DNA of 64,000 bases from Phytoseiulus persimilis. Lineage: Eukaryota; Arthropoda; Arachnida; Mesostigmata; Phytoseiidae. Under the pieces are notes generated by a model. The model saw nothing but the letters and a program-made list of their open reading frames with translations, was not told where the DNA came from and searched no databases. Below, piece by piece: positions 57,901 to 64,000 of this stretch; the stretch's first letter is position 1, and the number at the start of each line of letters is the position of its first letter. The translations under genes and the position numbers were made by a program. Location of the stretch: the NCBI GenBank assembly GCA_037576195.1, contig CM075102.1, forward strand, positions 20,890,745 to 20,954,744, given 5' to 3'.

Positions 57901-60900
57901 GCGACGAACAGGAAAATTTGAAGCGTTTCTTGTTAAAACATGCGGGAGCGAAGCTCTCCGCCCGGAGCCGAGAGGAGCACTAACAGAAAATGATAATCAT
58001 CATCATCTCCGTTATGGTTTCGGGGTCCAGATCGCTTACCATGAATGACGCCGGGGACAGGCACTCTTCGGCAGGTTCCTCCTCCCTTTTCGGATCTTCC
58101 TCACAACTGTGGTCGTCATGACGGAATCTGATTGGAGACAAAAAAAAAACGGCCGACCGCTCGAGAAAGGCTCCCTCATGTCTGGAAATGAAAAACTTCG
58201 CTGCGTCAGCGATAAGAGTTTCTCATGAAAACGACAGCTACTCCCGGACCAGTCGAATCGAGGCGCGTGGCGGGCCCTCCCGAGTTGAGGCCCGAGTTGT
58301 CTTGGTATCGAGCGCGAACTTAACAACCCTTAGCTTAGAGCTACCTTAGCCTCCGCCAGAGCGGATCTTCCAACGGACATTGATGATCGCGTGGATTAGT
58401 TCTGGCCGACGGGACCAGGCATGACGATCGGCCGCTCGGCCCTCTACTCGGACAGACGAGATCTACTTCAACCGATGGTGTCCAGATAAAGGCAGCGTCA
58501 CAGCGGACATGACGCAACCTCGCGGAACAGGAGCGACTCGCTGTTTTGCCGGGAGCGAGAAAACGAACAGCCATGGAGGACATATCTTCCGCCTTGTCTC
58601 GCAGGAAACGTTCCAGGAGATTTCCATAAATGTGGGTTCCCCATATGAAAGCGAACGATATTCGAGAGGAGTGTTGTTTGAATCAGTCCTGATCCTGGAA
58701 GACCGCAGTGAATGAAAGATGTTGCGGGCGGTTCCATCTGCCATGACAGAAGCGTCCCAAGACAAAACCGTGAGCGCAGTGCACTCAACGCCAGCGTTTT
58801 CTATTGAACGTTACAGGAGCAATGGTGGGCAGTGGGCCGGACGGGGAGCCCCATGATAATGTCTACAGTAAGGTCCGCAGCTTTCCGAATGGGCAAGAAG
58901 CGGAACGATGACGCGCGCGAGAACGAGAATGGAAAAGCCGAGGAAACAAGCGGCGGGAACCGGCGGGGTACACACAAGATTGACAGGGAAAGGGTCCGAC
59001 GTTAGACAGATGCATCTCTTAATAGCTGCGTCGACGATTGGAGTGTGTCCGGAGCCCGGTGCAGAGGTCATCGCTCACCAGACACGCACACGACAATGAC
59101 TTGAGGTCTTAAACTTCCCTGCTTCCTGTCCTTGACAGAGTTTGTTCCGCGTCACGATAATCCCGTTGTGTTCGTGCCACACTCGCGCCGGGAAAGACGT
59201 CTGATAGCAGATCCTTCACGGCAGCAGCAGCGGCGACGCCGCGTCAACCTGATTAAAGTTTGCGAAGATTTTCAGCGCTTCCGTTTCCGGTGAAGCGCCA
59301 CCCCACCCCAAGGCTGGCTGCACCTTGGCTCAGCTCATTCCGTTTCCTTGTGCGCCTCCTTCGCCCGCCAGGATCGGTTCGGCCCGGGATCCCCGCCCGC
59401 AGTGTTTTCGGCGGCGCGTTCCACGTCGGCCCGAGCCCCGCTGAAGCTTATTCCACTCATTATATACGACCCAACGAGCTCGCCTGCGAGGCGAATACTA
59501 CTCAGAAGAGCGATACTCACCCACTTTACCCGCTTTCACATCCTCCCTCGCTCGTAGATTTAGATCTCGCCGACAGGGGAACGATCTCGCATAGCCATGA
59601 ACTCTCCGATTCCTTCTCGCAGAAAAAAAATTCAGTCTGTTCGCCCGTCCAGAACAACTACGCAGTCGCTGCTCCAGGGAGACTACCGTTGGGGCATCCG
59701 GATGAAGCGGCGATACGGTTTGATTCTCAAACGAGACCGCCGCGACAGCGAGAGCCGACGTACAAACGGACGAGGGTCGTGGGAAAGCTTGCTTCGCATG
59801 CAGAAGGGACGATGGGCGACCGGGCGTAATCGAATTAACTAAGCGATGTGATTCCTCCGACCGAGGCTACTCCTACACCAATCAGGCACTGAGTGGCAAC
59901 TGCCGACTGAAGTACGGAAGCGTTCAACTGACCGTTACTCAAATCGGCTCACATCCGTCAGGAACCCGAACAGGGATCACGATACCGGGGTATTTTTTCT
60001 TCGATTACTGGCCTCAGTCATTTCTCAGGACCCTGGGTTAGGAGAGCGGCTGCCAGCGCTTCATGGAGACGGGAATAGTTGGCGGTCTTGTCCATGCAAG
60101 CTTGGGTTGACAGGAAGACTGGTTTGCCGGGACGAAACAATCCGTTTCACCGAAAAACAGGCGCGCTTCGATCCGTCCTAGTCTTGGTTGACGAGGAGTT
60201 AACGGTTCCCTCGCCCATGGCATCAATGTCCCCCCCTCCCCCTGAAAGGAGGAGCCGGCCTCGTCAGTCGGTCATGACTAGTCCGGGTGCCTCGAAAATG
60301 AGTGACGAAACTTACCGCTAGAATGTAAGCGGAGGACTCGAACCAGCGGTCCTATCCATCAGAAATTCAGAGATGGATCGGCCGAAGACAACCGAATATT
60401 TGTGCTGAGTTTGACCGAGCAACTCCAGAAAAGCCGCGACGTCGGCTTCGCAGGGGGCGGAATTCCGAGTGCAGTGGCTCGGCGAGTGACCTGGACAAAG
60501 TTTCCAAGGGAGTGTCGATCAGCAGCGCAGTCGTCACCGAGACCGCTGGTCTGAATCGCGGACCCGCAGTTGTTAACAAGATTGGCGGTGAGGGAGGAAA
60601 CCAACGAAATTCATCTATTCATCTGCCGTCCGGTTTGGAAAAAAAAACACGCTCGAACGACCTCCCGAGAGATCGACGAACTCCAACGCCTATGAAGAGA
60701 CTCCTCAGGCGCCTGGTGATGCGGCATTTTTCCTGATGTTCGACAGGAAGCAGGCTTCCTGATCGAAACACGAATCTCGCAGAAAATCTCACGAGAGAGA
60801 ACGCAGGCCTCTCCCGTTTGATCTGAAAACCACGTTCCAATGAGTTCCCCTGAGATCGTCGACTCACATGTTCATAAAAGAATCTATTTGAACGAATCCA

Positions 60901-62844
60901 TTTGGTTCGGAACGCTCGCCAGGATCTCAGCTCGCTCGCGAAATAACGGAGCTTCGTGGAATATCCGGGTAATTTGATGCAAGACATTCGGAAGTAATCT
61001 GCGAACAGCGATGATATGACCTCCGGAAATCGACGAGCTCCATCCTTGTGATGGGACACTCTCAGTTCTATATTCTTGCGAGTGCTTCATGCAGCCGCCG
61101 CGTCGGTCCGGTTTCTCACTCTTAACCCAGGAATATTTTTCCCTGGAATATTCCGGAACAGGACTAGCGCGATTTCTTAGGTGGAGAGAAAAGTCACCGG
61201 ATCGACGCTTCCCAACACAGCGAAAGAGCATCTCAAAGCCCAGTGGCGTATTCACAGGTCCGTTGAGAGCTTGTGCCGGACCTGTTGATGGCTTCATTCG
61301 AAAAGAAGAACATGCAAATTTTCATCTATGGAATTGGCTCGTCAATCGGAAAGTTGTCTCGACTCAGGAGAGCGGGACGACTCGCACAAGACATTCGAAT
61401 ATCTCCAGGCGGCCAGCTCGACGATCGTCAGCAGTTTGAGCTGCCAACTGCAGAAATATCACCCGAGACCTGGATAAAGCTCTCCGCAACAATGAGCCTC
61501 TCCCAGTTTTTCTCTTCCTTTCTGGGTGGTTTTCGGAGAACCGTGTTCTTTCCTTGAGTTTCCAAGTCTCGAACTCTCGGATCCAGGAATCGAACGGAAC
61601 ATTCGAGGTACGAGGTCACCGTGGCATTAGATGCTGCTGACTCGCCCACATGTGGGCTCAACCGAACGACCGGCTCCCGCGCGGCTGACTGACCATTTCT
61701 TGGATGCTACATCGCGACTTCGGCTAATTATGGAAACCATTGCGTTCATCACCTTCGTCGCAGCGTTCTCCCGAACTCTCCTCCGGTTTCCCTCCGGCTT
61801 CTTCCTCGTTTTATTCCTCCTGCGACTGGCGCTGTCGTGAATGAACTTGAGGCCTTGTGGTGCCATTAGGGGATATTAACTTTTAAAGGCGGCCATCATC
61901 ATAGCCAGAGAAGCCCCTGGTGAGTTGTGCCACGCAGGCGGCAGGACAGCCGGCCGGCCGGCATGCATGAAGCCGGTTCTTCGCTGAGCTGTCAGCCCAC
62001 TATTCCACGCGAGGACTGTTTGCCCGGTTGACTGACTTCAGTCATCGATCAGGGACCGCCCCCTCCTCTTCGATTCTCCCGCCGCATTCACTCCCGTCGT
62101 CTCGGCCGGGCGGCCATCAGGGGCCCATCTGGTCATTCATCTGCATATTGTAGTTTTTAGTCCAATCGCTCTTCTCATCACACCTGAAGCTTGCGCCCAT
62201 GCGTCTGGCCATGATTCTACTTGCTGACTCTCGCTGCCGCGGCAATGCGTCCACGTCAGCTTCAGTGAAAAAAACACGATACTCTCCTCAGCAAAACCTC
62301 TGGCGAGTTTGATGGGAGACGTCGAAGGCAATCATGGAAACTTCACACCCGCAAGTAAACATTCTGCTGCCGCTGCTCGCGGAGCCTAACCAGCATGTTG
62401 GACGAATCCTGGGAGGAAAATAGAGAGGAAAAATTGCGCTTCCAGTCGCCTTGAGGCCGCGCTCTGGGCCCGAGTCGCGCGAGTCTGTGAGAACTCATTC
62501 TCGTTCAAAACCTCGGAAGGAGAGGTTGATTCCCCTCTTCGGCCAACTCGGACCAAACGCTCACCACATGGAGGACCCAAATCTGAACCTCTGATGAAAG
62601 GGTCTAGCCGGTTAGGTGCCCCACCTCGACGGATCTTCTTGAAAACGACAGGATCGTGTTCTCTATGTGGAAGAACGTATTCCTGAAGTTCTCAGCCTTT
62701 TCCGTTACCTAGATCCAAATCTATTAACATTGATTAAAAATAGTTCAATTAAATCCGCATGGTCAAGAGCAAACTTAAAATCGTTATATCTCGAGAACCG
62801 CTGCGCGTACAGCGTCGAACGACAACTTTTTGGAAAGCTCTCAT
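48928..62844. other. About 14 kb with no recognised gene; simple-sequence tracts
   Basis: A poly-C tract of about 17 bases lies near 49776-49792, a GAT/ATC microsatellite near 50434-50452, a GTCC/ATCC tract near 57318-57338 and a second C-run near 57470. Frames are mostly Arg/Ser/Pro-rich and domain-free. One plus-strand frame at 51384-51611 (DDCDVFIKEHRTIINPSKS) is weakly protein-like. From about 62690 the sequence turns AT-rich, and may already belong to the transposon at the right end. The block could be long introns or a regulatory region. Confidence 0.3.
49776..49792. repeat. Homopolymeric C tract
   Basis: About 17 consecutive C residues in a pyrimidine-rich stretch. It is a likely length-variable and assembly-sensitive site. 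Confidence 0.8.
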
Positions 62845-63160
62845 CGAGGCCTATCCTCTCATATAGCCAGTGATCAGATCGCATGATTTCGAAGGCATCC
62901 AAAAACGAGGGTTTCCCAATTAAGACGGTTGATACCCTTCCCGTGGCCGGCCAAGAATCGGCGAAAACCAGAATGTAGCCCCAAGTACCCTCTTCCTACT
63001 CAAGAAGTTTCATCCAAATCGAAGCTTAGCCTTCGGAGTTATCGCTCCGAGTAGGTAACCGATCAGACCCCTCTCTCACTTTGGAGTCCGGAAATTCGTC
63101 TCAAACGCGCTTGAAATGTTCAAAATATTGCAAAAATCTCTGAGCCACATCCTGGAGGAT
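62845..63160. repeat. Left terminal inverted repeat of the Mutator-like element
   Basis: Pairs with 63685-64000. Recognisable blocks include CAGTGATCAGATCGCATGAT, GTAGGTAACCGATCAGACCC and CTGAGCCACATCCTGG, each found reverse-complemented on the right side. Confidence 0.85.
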
Positions 63161-63226
63161 CAAACGGAAGAGTTATCGGGTGTGTAGGCTTCACCATTTC
63201 GTTTCCCTCAGAACCAGGTTGACTCA

Positions 63227-63652
63227 TTGTCAGAGAAAAGTGAACATAGATTCCACTCGGATCGTCTGAGTGTTTTCGATTCTGTCGACACATCATTTCA
63301 CTTCGCTGTCTGTCAGCTCGGAATGCCCTCTACTGGTCACCGTATGAGATTCCAGCTGTTGTCTAAACGGCGAACCGTCTTCGTCAATCCCTTGCAGGTG
63401 TTCATCCGATACGTGCCTTGCCAGAACGATCTCCGAGAGATTTTGGCCTACTGGTGCGAATGCCCAAATGGTAATCGGACCGTAGGATGCTGTGCCCACG
63501 TGGCTGCTGCCGTGTACTACCTAGCTCTGGCTAGGTACCAGCTCCCGATTCAGCGACCAGCGGCCGAACTCTCGAATCTCTTTCTCGTTTCGGAGGCCGA
63601 GACAGGAATCTACGCCCCCAAGAAATCGGAAGAAAGCGATCTCGAGGGTTGA
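63227..63652 (+). CDS. SWIM-type zinc-finger protein fragment, transposon-encoded
   Basis: The 141-residue frame contains YWCECPNGNRTVGCCAHVAA, fitting the SWIM pattern C-x-C-x(n)-C-x-H (a zinc-binding fold found in MuDR-type transposases and some nuclear proteins), followed by VYYLALARYQ and a polar tail. The codon at 63227 is a convenient label, not a proven start (it reads TTG). The frame is open further left, behind an acceptor-like CCCTCAG near 63213, so this is probably the last exon of a larger protein whose catalytic part is absent here. It lies entirely between the two inverted repeats. Confidence 0.7.
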   Translation: MSEKSEHRFHSDRLSVFDSVDTSFHFAVCQLGMPSTGHRMRFQLLSKRRTVFVNPLQVFIRYVPCQNDLREILAYWCECPNGNRTVGCCAHVAAAVYYLALARYQLPIQRPAAELSNLFLVSEAETGIYAPKKSEESDLEG

Positions 63653-63684
63653 GGATCGCTGAGGAGAGAAAATAAAGCAGGAAA

Positions 63685-64000
63685 ATACCTCCTGGATGTG
63701 GCACAGCGATTTTTGCAAACTTTTGAACGTTTCAAGCGCGTTTGAGACGAATTTCCGGACTCCAAAGTGAGAGAGGGGTCTGATCGGTTACCTACTCGGA
63801 GCGATAACTCCGAAGGCTAAGCTTCGATTTGGATGAAACTTCTTGAGTAGGAAGAGGGTACTCGGGGCTACATTCTGGTTTTCGCCGATTCTTGGCCGGC
63901 CACGGGAAGGGTATCAACCGTCTAAACTGGTAAACCCTCGATTTTTGATGCCTTCGAAATCATGCGATCTGATCACTGGTATATATATATATGAGAAGAT
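63685..64000. repeat. Right terminal inverted repeat of the Mutator-like element, truncated by the window edge
   Basis: Reverse complement of 62845-63160. It differs mainly in a TATATATATATA run (about 63982-63993), where the left arm has only CTATAT, and in scattered substitutions. The modest divergence implies a fairly young copy. Confidence 0.85.

Larger units (their letters stand above)
62845..64000. mobile_element. DNA transposon with long terminal inverted repeats and a SWIM zinc-finger frame, Mutator-like; runs off the window
   Basis: The left arm (about 62845-63160) is the reverse complement of the right arm (about 63685-64000) over some 300 bases with few differences; the right arm has an expanded TA run near 63982. 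Between them lies one reading frame with a SWIM zinc finger. Long inverted repeats plus a SWIM domain are the hallmarks of Mutator-like elements. The outer limits are not visible: the right repeat reaches the window edge, and the left may extend into the AT-rich stretch from about 62690. No target-site duplication can be read. The internal part is short for an autonomous transposase, so this is probably a deleted copy. Confidence 0.75.

Noticed and set aside
60315-60360. tRNA-like B box on the minus strand (GGTTCGAGTCC)
   Set aside because: The flanking bases do not form a T-arm stem, and no A box or acceptor stem lies at the right distance, so it is a chance match.

Overview
The window is eukaryotic nuclear DNA. 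Genes carry short introns (about 50-130 bp) with GT-AG borders, there are AATAAA signals and a TATA promoter, and the protein families are animal ones. Compact genes, near-balanced base composition and the gene set point to an arthropod, most likely a chelicerate such as a mite; that taxonomic step is inference.

The left 30 kb is gene-rich. A complete seven-exon SLC37A4 (ER glucose-6-phosphate transporter) lies on the minus strand (126-4941), and its 3 kb first intron holds an SDF4/Cab45 EF-hand gene on the opposite strand. Next come PIGH (GPI-anchor GlcNAc-transferase subunit) and the intronless cardiolipin synthase CRLS1; their reading frames overlap by 35 bases. From 8.4 to 24.3 kb is a local cluster of two families: two ABHD12-like membrane serine hydrolases (8468-10761 and 14366-15481), then two tandem HDAC10-like deacetylases (16736-19680 and 20556-24315). 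The second HDAC10 copy has lost two catalytic-site residues, and its last exon runs in frame into a third ABHD12-like hydrolase with its own membrane segment. The predicted 946-residue product is a pseudo-deacetylase/hydrolase fusion, the most unusual object in the window. After a 4.7 kb stretch with no recognised gene comes a TATA-driven gene for a secreted glycine-rich protein (29069-30096) with four interspersed TYIV-type modules.

The right half is gene-poor. It contains a 3.6 kb minisatellite (33434-37002; 45-47 bp units with higher-order structure), a decayed non-LTR reverse-transcriptase fragment near 38 kb, and a long stretch to about 62.8 kb in which I recognise no gene. Several short plus-strand, polar, coding-like segments with fair splice sites (30.8, 32.6, 40.2-41.1, 43.8 and 48.7 kb) may be exons of one or more long-intron genes. 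The window ends inside a DNA transposon with inverted repeats of at least 300 bp around a SWIM zinc-finger reading frame, resembling a Mutator-like element.

Exon borders were read by eye from splice consensus, frame continuity and recalled family sequences; no alignment or search was run.
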